The notes under the pieces were generated by a model. The model saw only the letters and a list, made by a program, of their open reading frames with translations, ran no database searches and was not told where the DNA came from. The translations under genes were made by a program, and so were the position numbers. From IMG/VR virus record IMGVR_UViG_3300042466_000888, positions 1 to 32,943 of that record: 32,943 nt of DNA; one strand, written 5' to 3'. Positions 17,501-24,794 of this stretch are shown in pieces. This DNA is from a virus. The stretch's first letter is position 1. Every line of letters starts with the position of its first letter.

Positions 17501-20094
17501 CTCAAAATCTTCCGGCAAACATTGTCCTTAGTTTACCTGAGGTTAGCCAACTACCAGTACAAGGTAATCCTAACGTAGAACAGAGTTATTTACAATATGC
17601 GACAGACGTGGAATACTTCCAACTCATAACAGGATTAACTGTAAATGACTTTATAGGTATTGATCAATTAAATACTGGTTTATTCCCTAACAATTATTTG
17701 AGACATAGTGTGTCCATTGCAACTCCAGACTGTCCTGTAGGGTCTAATAATTTTAGTTCGTGGACAATTAATAATGTTATAACCTTAATGGGTGGATGGG
17801 AAGGTTATGAAGTTTGTATCTTCGTAAGAGGTGTCGACCCATTCACACCAAAACAAACTATAAAATATGATTTATCTAAGGTATTTGGTTTCACATCGTT
17901 AAATGGTTCGGTACAGATAGAAGGTTCTTATTATTTGAATAGACCAATACAAGGATATTCATCGTTTGCTTCAGGAAATAAACCTGTTAGTCACGTCAGT
18001 TCGACTAACAACACGTCAAACTTATATTTCCCTTCATTTGCATTTACACCTGATGTTACTAAATTTACTGCGTTCACATCTAACTTACCTTATTTCTATT
18101 TGTGTACCGACGATACTAACGTTTCGGGTATTGGGTCATATACTCCTGTTAATACAGGTTGGCAGACTACATCAAGTTTGACTACAGGAGGTAATTTATA
18201 TCAATTACTGGCAAGTTCTAACTTCACAATACCGAGACAACAATCTGCACCGACACAATATGTTGGTGGTGGATCATTCTTGGCGTGGAATCTAAATATA
18301 CCATTTAACTATACTTTATACACAAACTCAGGTGGTGGTTGTGATCAAGATTGTCAAAAAGATCAATATTACTCAACTCAAAATGGTTGGTTTAATAACA
18401 CAAATGTTGGTGGTAACATTTCAGTTCTTTATTCACCTGCTTATTATCGATATGGTTTAACACCTGTGACCTTCCAATCTACTAATATAGTAATGAGGAG
18501 TGATAGGTTACCTACATCAACTAAAGTGGAAAACGGACTTCAAAATAGAACGGGATATGCATTACACCAAAATAATAACTTTACGGTTTACAATGCGAGT
18601 GGTATTGCTTCTGAACCTACAATTTCTGCCGGGTTAGATTTACCAAGTGGTGAACAACAAGATGAGGATGCATTTGTATCAGGTCTTACCGATACGTTAA
18701 CTTGTGAAGGTATGGTCCCATTAGAATGTTATAGTGGTTCAGGAAGTAATGTTGGTGTTATACCGTCTAGTCAATGCTCCATTCCCGCTAACCGAATGGT
18801 TAATGGTTGTTATTGTTTGTTAAATAAAACTTATTTGGCTGAATATCCTGAAGACGCTAGATTGTTCTTAGAATGGAAAACAAGATTTACCATGAACTTT
18901 GCTGCTTGTAGAGGTATTTTTGCTCAAGTCTTCCAAAACAATTGGATTAACGGAGTACTATATATGTTCAACTTTAACAAGAGAACAACCTTCAGTTCGA
19001 TCGGTAATCCTAATTATAATTATTGTGAACAAGTTATTGTGTTTAATGACCTAAATAATAGTTTTTATTATAGATCATCACCATGGAGTGGTACTAAATT
19101 TATAGGTAAAAATTCACCTTCATTTAACTCCTCAAACCCTTTCGCCGACTTCCCTGGTTTCGGATACAATAAAAAACAAATCCAATTTCCAACGACGGTG
19201 GTTGATTTAGGTCCGAGAGATGCGTTTATTAATGAGATTTGTTGTGGTGGAATAGATGGGTTTGGTGCGTATTTTGCTGACCAAATGAAAGCAACATCAT
19301 ACCAAGATAACTCAGACATTATTCAGTTAGGGTTTTTATCTAGAATTTTAAATGATGGTGTTAGACAAAGAATGATACCTCTTAAGGTTGGTGACGACTC
19401 AAGTGAAGGACAAGGAGTAATCCAATTCTTCAATAGTACAAGAGGTGGTTATAGAATTGATGGTGATTGGGCTCAAATGTTATCAATAAATTCTGAGTGG
19501 AAGGTATTACCATTTATTACTGAAAACGTACCAAGTAACAACTATATATTCTTTGGTGATAATGGTGCTACAGGTAATCAAATTAAACCTGTAATGGGAT
19601 TATTTTTCCAAACACCAACACCTAATCTAAATTATAGAAAAATCGAATCTCCGGGAATCCAAACGTATAGTACATCACCACTTATTGAGGAAAAATTTGG
19701 TTATTCTAAGTCACAAGTTGTACCTCACTACAAATGGTCTTTAAAGACAAGTAACCCTACCTCTAATATATTTGGAACTGAAGATAACAACTGGGTTACT
19801 GATAATGTTTATAACGGAGGGTTTTTTAGTGACAAGTATCAAGAATTAGATTTTACTAATTTAAATGAGAAATATATAACTCAAAGTACAAGATTAGGTT
19901 ATATCTCTAATTACGTTAACGGAATACCAACACCACAACCCTCAATTAATACAATTATACAAGGACAACCAGTTGGTACTAATCAACAAGCAATCGTTGT
20001 CGGTGCTCCTTACCACTTCTATTTTGGATTGAATAATGGTAAGACCGCAGTAGATAGATTCTATAAACTTTATGTATCAACCGCTGAATTGTAA
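14515..20094 (+). CDS. Giant baseplate-block structural protein with multi-pass hydrophobic segment (1859 aa)
   Basis: I do not recognise the whole protein. Residues about 45-165 look like a carboxypeptidase-regulatory or transthyretin-like beta sandwich (GRVFVNNGFGLPNAKVSVF, then TDTNEEGYRYNLLP). Residues 577-695 are almost wholly hydrophobic and can be split into about four membrane-spanning stretches (for example ILTFPILVLLFVAHFISF and LIFAGIFLIAAA). Directly after them comes a Cys cluster C713, C716, C718, C720 (CTSCDCDCG). The rest (about 740-1859) is Asn/Thr/Ser/Gly-rich and beta-like, as in tail proteins, with more Cys groups (GGGCDQDCQKD; NEICCGG). It stands between the gp6-like gene and further tail genes, where T4 has gene 7, but length and content differ. 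Its stop overlaps the next ATG (TAATG). Virion role is inferred from context. Confidence 0.8.
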   Translation: MPKSYRIRTEVGVDKYINVNLEQDWESLEVLSLKILANDLYTRMCADYGVVVGRVFVNNGFGLPNAKVSVFIPLDDADEVDPVISELYPYRTITDTNEEGYRYNLLPKLPSYRGHQSTGTFPNVGDVLMDESYIEVYDKYYRFTVTTNESGDFMIFGVPTGTQTIVMDVDLSDIGCFSLAPQDLIQQGLATETQVNGSTFKTSTNLRELPQIKNLVFDVDVAPFWGDQDLCQVGITRVDFDLTKQANINIQPTSIFMGSIISTTNDDALKVGCKPKNNTGNLCELVSGPGEIQAIRHTINSDENGLPILEVYQVEQEGKVIDPDGTYVLNVPMNLDYVFTNEFGEQVLSDDPSKGIPTKGKYRFKFKWQNEEGLQNSFQRANFLVPNIKEYGWSNSANDPFDQATQSYTYQISAGAISGVTQIQSFGFDAGISLDNAINSSSYEVYLNGVEYTGSLNSIPFNIGDTIQIVGTPINPNVTQDFSFTVYPETLFNLLKSYAFSLDWDDYVNPQEAIDCEDTFYEFKYNKVYTTAMFLDRYKNGIGRAKHLGIKEIDNRSCKSTVNTFPVNDIIRNFDPIFFVFNILINILTFPILVLLFVAHFISFIWPILKYVLIVLSIYLTYDAAVALFNAIQSGIQLISAGAGVFQVGLGVTVNVGFILEGIRLIFAGIFLIAAATFKLILAAAFLAFAVVAAIKVKGFPRIALPMIAYPDCTSCDCDCGNAEQDDNFDINSVNDELEAAAQTGGSSFYDTTLVPSLSIIAPVNSAGSYEIEHPNLVGPNDDPTQDEYQCGGIGPYKNLANLIGDEDISQNLAVQASLDLARVISGYDVLSSTNPNRLYVNEQYLLHAPQPFLWSADKQLFPTYDLVADARYFAYPLSKTFPQQLNDFNTRDKYFNFGGAVNQIKTTVNPSLGSEFFLDQVVVILMSAGATSQIGVGNVCSFQNPNYLDTQSSNRLLNLTGATLNQFGTNSITGTTLIGNSVPSQISYANPTNPTQNLPANIVLSLPEVSQLPVQGNPNVEQSYLQYATDVEYFQLITGLTVNDFIGIDQLNTGLFPNNYLRHSVSIATPDCPVGSNNFSSWTINNVITLMGGWEGYEVCIFVRGVDPFTPKQTIKYDLSKVFGFTSLNGSVQIEGSYYLNRPIQGYSSFASGNKPVSHVSSTNNTSNLYFPSFAFTPDVTKFTAFTSNLPYFYLCTDDTNVSGIGSYTPVNTGWQTTSSLTTGGNLYQLLASSNFTIPRQQSAPTQYVGGGSFLAWNLNIPFNYTLYTNSGGGCDQDCQKDQYYSTQNGWFNNTNVGGNISVLYSPAYYRYGLTPVTFQSTNIVMRSDRLPTSTKVENGLQNRTGYALHQNNNFTVYNASGIASEPTISAGLDLPSGEQQDEDAFVSGLTDTLTCEGMVPLECYSGSGSNVGVIPSSQCSIPANRMVNGCYCLLNKTYLAEYPEDARLFLEWKTRFTMNFAACRGIFAQVFQNNWINGVLYMFNFNKRTTFSSIGNPNYNYCEQVIVFNDLNNSFYYRSSPWSGTKFIGKNSPSFNSSNPFADFPGFGYNKKQIQFPTTVVDLGPRDAFINEICCGGIDGFGAYFADQMKATSYQDNSDIIQLGFLSRILNDGVRQRMIPLKVGDDSSEGQGVIQFFNSTRGGYRIDGDWAQMLSINSEWKVLPFITENVPSNNYIFFGDNGATGNQIKPVMGLFFQTPTPNLNYRKIESPGIQTYSTSPLIEEKFGYSKSQVVPHYKWSLKTSNPTSNIFGTEDNNWVTDNVYNGGFFSDKYQELDFTNLNEKYITQSTRLGYISNYVNGIPTPQPSINTIIQGQPVGTNQQAIVVGAPYHFYFGLNNGKTAVDRFYKLYVSTAEL

Positions 20095-21893
20095 TGACCG
20101 TAGACCCAACAGAAAGAATAATATTATCTACACAGAGGTATAAGTCAGCACCAAGAACTGATCAATTTATAAATGTACCTTTAGCTCAAACTTCTAAAGA
20201 TTTAGTTGAATACGATAGAAGTGTTGATTTGAATTTGGTAAATGTTTTTGAGGAAGAAAGACAATTATCTAGTATTTTCAGACCAGTTACTAAGTTTACA
20301 ATTTTATTTGAAAATGGAATTTCTGGATCAACAACTTATGTCCCATACAGAGACAATCTGTACTACACAAATGCTGTCGGGAACGCTCAAGACTATTATT
20401 ATCAAGGTAATCAACCATCAGTTCCACCATTACCCACTAATCAAAATGTGCCGTGGGACGGTTTACCACAATACCCTGAGTTTGATTTTATAAGAACTGA
20501 TAATAGTGTCATTGGTTACACACAACCACCCAATAATCACCTTACATTTAAGAATGTTAGTGCAACAACATACAATTGGTCTCATCATATAAGTTATCCA
20601 TATGCTAATGACTTTACAAAAACATTATTCACGGTTGAACCCGATTCACCTATAACATGGTCTTGGGTTGTGTCGAATGGAATACCTTATTATGTGGTTG
20701 CAGGGGCTAACCTACAAAGAAACAACATTGTTTTTAAATCCCCGATGAAACACGGATTATCGGTTGGTGAATATGTTTATTTATCTGTAAATTATAATGG
20801 TAATAGCATGTTCCAAGTAACGTCTTTAGGTGACGGAGCTTCAGGATCTGACGAATATATTTTTAATATTAGAAATGTCGGATATACAGGAACCACTTTC
20901 CAAACCAACACCCAAGGAACGTTTAGAAGAGTGGTAAACGCTGCAAATTCAGCAGATACTATAAGTCAGTACTATATCCGTAAACACAGAATAATAACTA
21001 ACCCTGATTGTGCAGTTTTGGTAAACGCGGGTTTTGAAAGAAATATTTATGGTGATAAAAAGAAATGTGAAATTAAAGTTTTAACACCAAATCAAAAACA
21101 AAGAACGTCAATTAAAGAAGGTAGTAGATCTTATACTTTATCGTTTAATTGTGATATCGATATAAATGGTTTAAGAGACAATCAAAATAGACCACTTACA
21201 CAACTTTTCTTCACGACAATTTGGAGAGGTTATTTTGGTTGGACAAGAAACATGAAACAAGGATGGGAATTCAACACATTTTTACAAGATAATAAACCTC
21301 AAACTTGGTGGGATCAAAATAACCCCAATTCAAATACAAATATCCCACAGGGGCAATATACTTCTTTAGTAGGTTCAGGACCTTTCTTTTATAACCAACT
21401 TTTACAATCAGGTGATACTATTGACGGAGATTTTTGCGAGTGGAATAGTTTTAATCAACTTGAGAGAGTTATATCAACATACCAACACAAGATTAAATTT
21501 AATCAAAATTGGTTCGGGATTTTTAATAATGGTTTAAATAGTACTAATCAAATTGGATACTTCTACCAACCACATAACCCAGTACAGATTGGTGCGTTTT
21601 CTGACTATATAGAAGAGGGTAGCTCAACTACTGTTGTGGGTATACCACCATACGCTTATTACTCAACAACTAACGCTTTGTTTAGATGGAGAGATCTATA
21701 TCCGTATGGGTTTGTGGATACTGATGGTATTGGGGTCGATTTTCCATTTATGAATGGTGCTCACTATCCATATATTAATACGATTTTTAGAATTACACCT
21801 GAAAATTATAACATACCAAGTGATTACGCTCAAGGTAAAGTTCCACAGAACATAAACACAATTGAGGATCCATTAGTAGATGAATGCGAATAA
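20094..21893 (+). CDS. Baseplate or tail structural protein, unrecognised (599 aa)
   Basis: It starts in the TAATG overlap with the preceding gene, so the two are probably translated in a coupled way. The product is rich in Asn, Tyr, Gly and aromatic residues, typical of beta-structured tail proteins, and has no membrane segment or catalytic motif. The N-terminus (TERIILSTQRYKSAPRTDQF) and the DLNLVNVFEEERQLSS stretch look helical and may anchor it in the baseplate. A middle region contains TSIKEGSRSYTLSFNCDIDI and WRGYFGWTRNMKQGW. T4 gp8 occupies a comparable place, but I see no convincing similarity. Virion role is inferred from operon context. Confidence 0.75.
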   Translation: MTVDPTERIILSTQRYKSAPRTDQFINVPLAQTSKDLVEYDRSVDLNLVNVFEEERQLSSIFRPVTKFTILFENGISGSTTYVPYRDNLYYTNAVGNAQDYYYQGNQPSVPPLPTNQNVPWDGLPQYPEFDFIRTDNSVIGYTQPPNNHLTFKNVSATTYNWSHHISYPYANDFTKTLFTVEPDSPITWSWVVSNGIPYYVVAGANLQRNNIVFKSPMKHGLSVGEYVYLSVNYNGNSMFQVTSLGDGASGSDEYIFNIRNVGYTGTTFQTNTQGTFRRVVNAANSADTISQYYIRKHRIITNPDCAVLVNAGFERNIYGDKKKCEIKVLTPNQKQRTSIKEGSRSYTLSFNCDIDINGLRDNQNRPLTQLFFTTIWRGYFGWTRNMKQGWEFNTFLQDNKPQTWWDQNNPNSNTNIPQGQYTSLVGSGPFFYNQLLQSGDTIDGDFCEWNSFNQLERVISTYQHKIKFNQNWFGIFNNGLNSTNQIGYFYQPHNPVQIGAFSDYIEEGSSTTVVGIPPYAYYSTTNALFRWRDLYPYGFVDTDGIGVDFPFMNGAHYPYINTIFRITPENYNIPSDYAQGKVPQNINTIEDPLVDECE

Positions 21894-22683
21894 AGTTAAA
21901 ATATTAAAAACCGATTTAGATCAGTCTATTAATATCCCAATTAATATGCAATGGGATTTTACTGGTAGAGATGAGGCGATAAGTGAATACGAAACAAGTA
22001 TATTACAACAAGTAATTGGTGTCGCGACAGATTTTGAAATTGCGAGGTTTGCTCACAACGTATTCCCCAATTTTGATTCTGCGATTGATTATGAGTTTTA
22101 TTTTTATGATTATACCCAACCTATCACAGCAACTACTATCGGGTCATGGGATGTTTCATATTTAGATCTTGGGTTCAGTGCGGAACAAGTATATTACTAT
22201 AGTAAACCATTCACAAAGTCATTCTTTAAGTTAGACCTTTTCGATAGTGATAATGAAAAGACACAACAATTGTACCTATCACTTATTTTACCGGTACAAC
22301 AAGGTAGAACTGAAACGGTGATATTATCACCTTTAATTGGTCCGATCGAAATTAAAAAACCTAAGATGGTTTTGGATTATATTGGGGATAAAGAAGGATT
22401 CTTCATTTATTGGTTAAGAAGTAGAGAGATTATAAATGTTGATACTTTCTATATGACTGCAAGTTTCTTTGATGCCAGAACAGGAGTCTTCAAAAGAATG
22501 ACTAATACCAAACAAGATTTGATTATACCTGACAAATTTACTTTTGATAACTCTACATATTTCTATTATAGAGTAGATTTGGATTATAACCAAAAAACAT
22601 ACGAAGTGTTTTCAACCCAAACCAACCTAAGAGTTGGTGATTCAACAACACCGATAAAATGGTATGAATATGTTAACCCATAA
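21880..22683 (+). CDS. Tail or baseplate structural protein, unrecognised (267 aa)
   Basis: The start overlaps the preceding gene by 14 nt and the stop overlaps the next start by one base, so it is embedded in a coupled string of tail genes. The protein is mostly beta with many Phe/Tyr residues (YEFYFYDYTQP; FFIYWLRSREI). There are no cysteines, no signal peptide and no membrane helix. The early segment SINIPINMQWDFTGRDEAIS is moderately conserved-looking. No family was recognised. A structural role is inferred from its neighbours. Confidence 0.75.
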   Translation: MNANKVKILKTDLDQSINIPINMQWDFTGRDEAISEYETSILQQVIGVATDFEIARFAHNVFPNFDSAIDYEFYFYDYTQPITATTIGSWDVSYLDLGFSAEQVYYYSKPFTKSFFKLDLFDSDNEKTQQLYLSLILPVQQGRTETVILSPLIGPIEIKKPKMVLDYIGDKEGFFIYWLRSREIINVDTFYMTASFFDARTGVFKRMTNTKQDLIIPDKFTFDNSTYFYYRVDLDYNQKTYEVFSTQTNLRVGDSTTPIKWYEYVNP

Positions 22684-23858
22684 TGGAATTGCAAGAATAT
22701 AAGTTTATTATTTCACCCGAGAACATCAAAAGTGATCTTGTATTTGTTTCATATACGGGGGATACAGATATTACAACAATTATCGATCCTTGTTGTTTAA
22801 CCGCGACAACGATTAGTGCGACAACCACAGGTACCACGGGTGTTTATTTACCTATGGATTATCTTTTATCTGGTAATACAGGTGGAACATCATTTTTAAC
22901 GGGACTTTCCGTTAACATCATGTTTACTGAATCTGCGGTTGATTTTGGGTATTATACACCAACAGATGGTTTGATAATTCAGGCGGACGTATTGAATAAT
23001 TTTATTGTAACGGCTAACACTCTAAACCCATATACGTTTACATTTTATAATACCTCCGATTTGGAGTTTATAAAGTTCTTACAATTATCAAAATATAGTT
23101 TAGATTGGGGTGATGGATCGCCAATACAGCCTATTTTGGGTATAACACCTTTATCACACACTTACCCAACCGCACCGAATACATATACAATTACTTTAAC
23201 CGCAAGTTCACCTTGGGGTATCTCTAAGGTTGAGAAAACGGTGATCACACCATATACAAACGTTGTTATAACCAACCCTCAAGGTAGTATTACTTTCTAT
23301 CCTGCAGGTGGTACTTGGACTGGCACACCGATCAGTTATGATTATATTTTTACGGGAGATTCAAACACAGATATCAACGATTATTATTCATACAATTACA
23401 CTTCAGTACCATTCGTAGTCACAGGTTTCACTGAATCAACATTAAATGATTTGGCACAATATGGACCAAAAATAAATTTAGCGGGTGGTAAATATAAATT
23501 GGGTGTTCAGGTTACAGGTACAACAGGAGAGATCGGAACATATTGGGGTGTTGATCCTACAGGTCTTTATTCGGCGTACACTATTAATGGTGTAAACTAT
23601 TTTGATTACGAAGATTATACAATTTATATAACCGAATCTTATGGTTTAGTACCAGGTGATTTAGTTTTAAGTGCGTTAACCAAAAACGAAGCCCTGTTAA
23701 ATGTTATTGATGAACCTGAAATAATCACAAATGTATTTGTTGAACGAGGTAAATATACTGCGTTAGAAAATGTGATGAGGTTAGGGGAAGTTGATAATGT
23801 GGGTGATTTAGAAAAATACGGATACAAATATTTTAATGTTGAAAAAGTATCCACTTAA
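22683..23858 (+). CDS. Tail protein with PKD-like beta-sandwich domain (391 aa)
   Basis: Residues about 136-190 match the PKD domain pattern: SLDWGDGSP, then LSHTYPTAPNTYTITLTASS and a following beta strand (KVEKTVITPY). The W-G-D-G and H-T-Y-P...Y-T-I-T-L signatures are characteristic. PKD domains are common in secreted Bacteroidota surface proteins and glycan-binding proteins. In a phage tail they suggest a spacer or a receptor-contact module. The N-terminal part is Thr/Gly-rich, with a Cys pair near residue 38 (PCCLTA). The start is in a TAATG overlap with the gene before. The C-terminal about 60 residues look helical (NVFVERGKYTALENVMRLGE) and may be the attachment to the baseplate. Confidence 0.75.
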   Translation: MELQEYKFIISPENIKSDLVFVSYTGDTDITTIIDPCCLTATTISATTTGTTGVYLPMDYLLSGNTGGTSFLTGLSVNIMFTESAVDFGYYTPTDGLIIQADVLNNFIVTANTLNPYTFTFYNTSDLEFIKFLQLSKYSLDWGDGSPIQPILGITPLSHTYPTAPNTYTITLTASSPWGISKVEKTVITPYTNVVITNPQGSITFYPAGGTWTGTPISYDYIFTGDSNTDINDYYSYNYTSVPFVVTGFTESTLNDLAQYGPKINLAGGKYKLGVQVTGTTGEIGTYWGVDPTGLYSAYTINGVNYFDYEDYTIYITESYGLVPGDLVLSALTKNEALLNVIDEPEIITNVFVERGKYTALENVMRLGEVDNVGDLEKYGYKYFNVEKVST

Positions 23859-23859
23859 C

Positions 23860-23867
23860 TATTTATA
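23860..23867 (+). promoter_or_regulatory. TATTTATA motif inside the tail block
   Basis: TATTTATA starts within a few bases of the previous stop codon and ends 21 nt before the ATG at 23889. An AAGGAAAA stretch between them may serve as a weak ribosome binding site. Confidence 0.45.
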
Positions 23868-23888
23868 AAAAAGGAAAAAAGATTAAAA

Positions 23889-24794
23889 ATGGCAACAGGT
23901 AATTACGGAACTATAAGACCATCAGATGTTAGTCCTGAAGACGTTGAAATCGTTATGGTTTATACTGAATCAAGAGACGATACTCAAAACTTCACATTAA
24001 CAACCCTGAATGCTCAAGATGTGTTGAGACCATACTTCAATAATGCAGAGACAGGAGGAAGTAATGTCGAGATATTAGGTGGTTTATACAACCTAAAACT
24101 TCCTGCGGACCAATTCAATAGATTAGGTATATATACGTTAATGATTAGACCAGCACAAATCAGAACAACAATTACTGATTGTGGTGTGTTATCAGCATTA
24201 CCCAATGTGAAAGGTCTTGTGATAGACCTTAATAATGTACCTGTTGAATATCGAAACAAATTCGTTAATCAAGGTTTAGTTGGTTTTAGAGTTGAGTATT
24301 TAAATCCTGATGGGACAAAAATACCTAATTTCTTTAGAATCATTACCTCATCGTTCTATTGTGAACCTGTGGTGCAAAACCTTACAAACACAATCCAAAA
24401 ATCTATTAGATATGCTTATGTTGAAGGTGCGACTAATTTATTATTCTGTACTTTATCACCTTCGTCATCACCAACAAACAAACCAAGTGCAACACCATTT
24501 ATAGGTCAACCAAATCAAAGTATTATTATCTCAAATACGTACTTTAATCCTATAAGTACTGAAATTGAGATCGTAGATCAAGACATCTCAACACTTGCGA
24601 TTGCTCTTTACGGTAATCAAACTAAATCTATCGAAGACGGTATTTACACTATTTACGATTCTGACAATAATATCTACAAACAATACAACTTGTATGAAAT
24701 TAAAGACCAGTTCAATACACTTCTTTATGAAGTTAGACAAGATCGTGGTGATAACATCGACTTTTCTAAAGCATTTAACAATATTACAGCTTAA
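23889..24794 (+). CDS. Tail or baseplate structural protein, unrecognised (301 aa)
   Basis: This complete gene is preceded by the TATTTATA motif, and its stop overlaps the next start (TAATG). The N-terminus MATGNYGTIRPSDVSPEDVE resembles the short extended leaders of baseplate subunits. Residues about 30-170 look like a beta sandwich (GLYNLKLPADQFNRLGIYTL; GLVGFRVEYLNPDGTKIPNF). A Ser/Pro-rich linker (SPSSSPTNKPSATPF) separates it from a C-terminal alpha/beta part ending KAFNNITA. It has no enzyme motif. It probably forms part of the baseplate with the 995-aa protein encoded next to it. Confidence 0.75.
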   Translation: MATGNYGTIRPSDVSPEDVEIVMVYTESRDDTQNFTLTTLNAQDVLRPYFNNAETGGSNVEILGGLYNLKLPADQFNRLGIYTLMIRPAQIRTTITDCGVLSALPNVKGLVIDLNNVPVEYRNKFVNQGLVGFRVEYLNPDGTKIPNFFRIITSSFYCEPVVQNLTNTIQKSIRYAYVEGATNLLFCTLSPSSSPTNKPSATPFIGQPNQSIIISNTYFNPISTEIEIVDQDISTLAIALYGNQTKSIEDGIYTIYDSDNNIYKQYNLYEIKDQFNTLLYEVRQDRGDNIDFSKAFNNITA

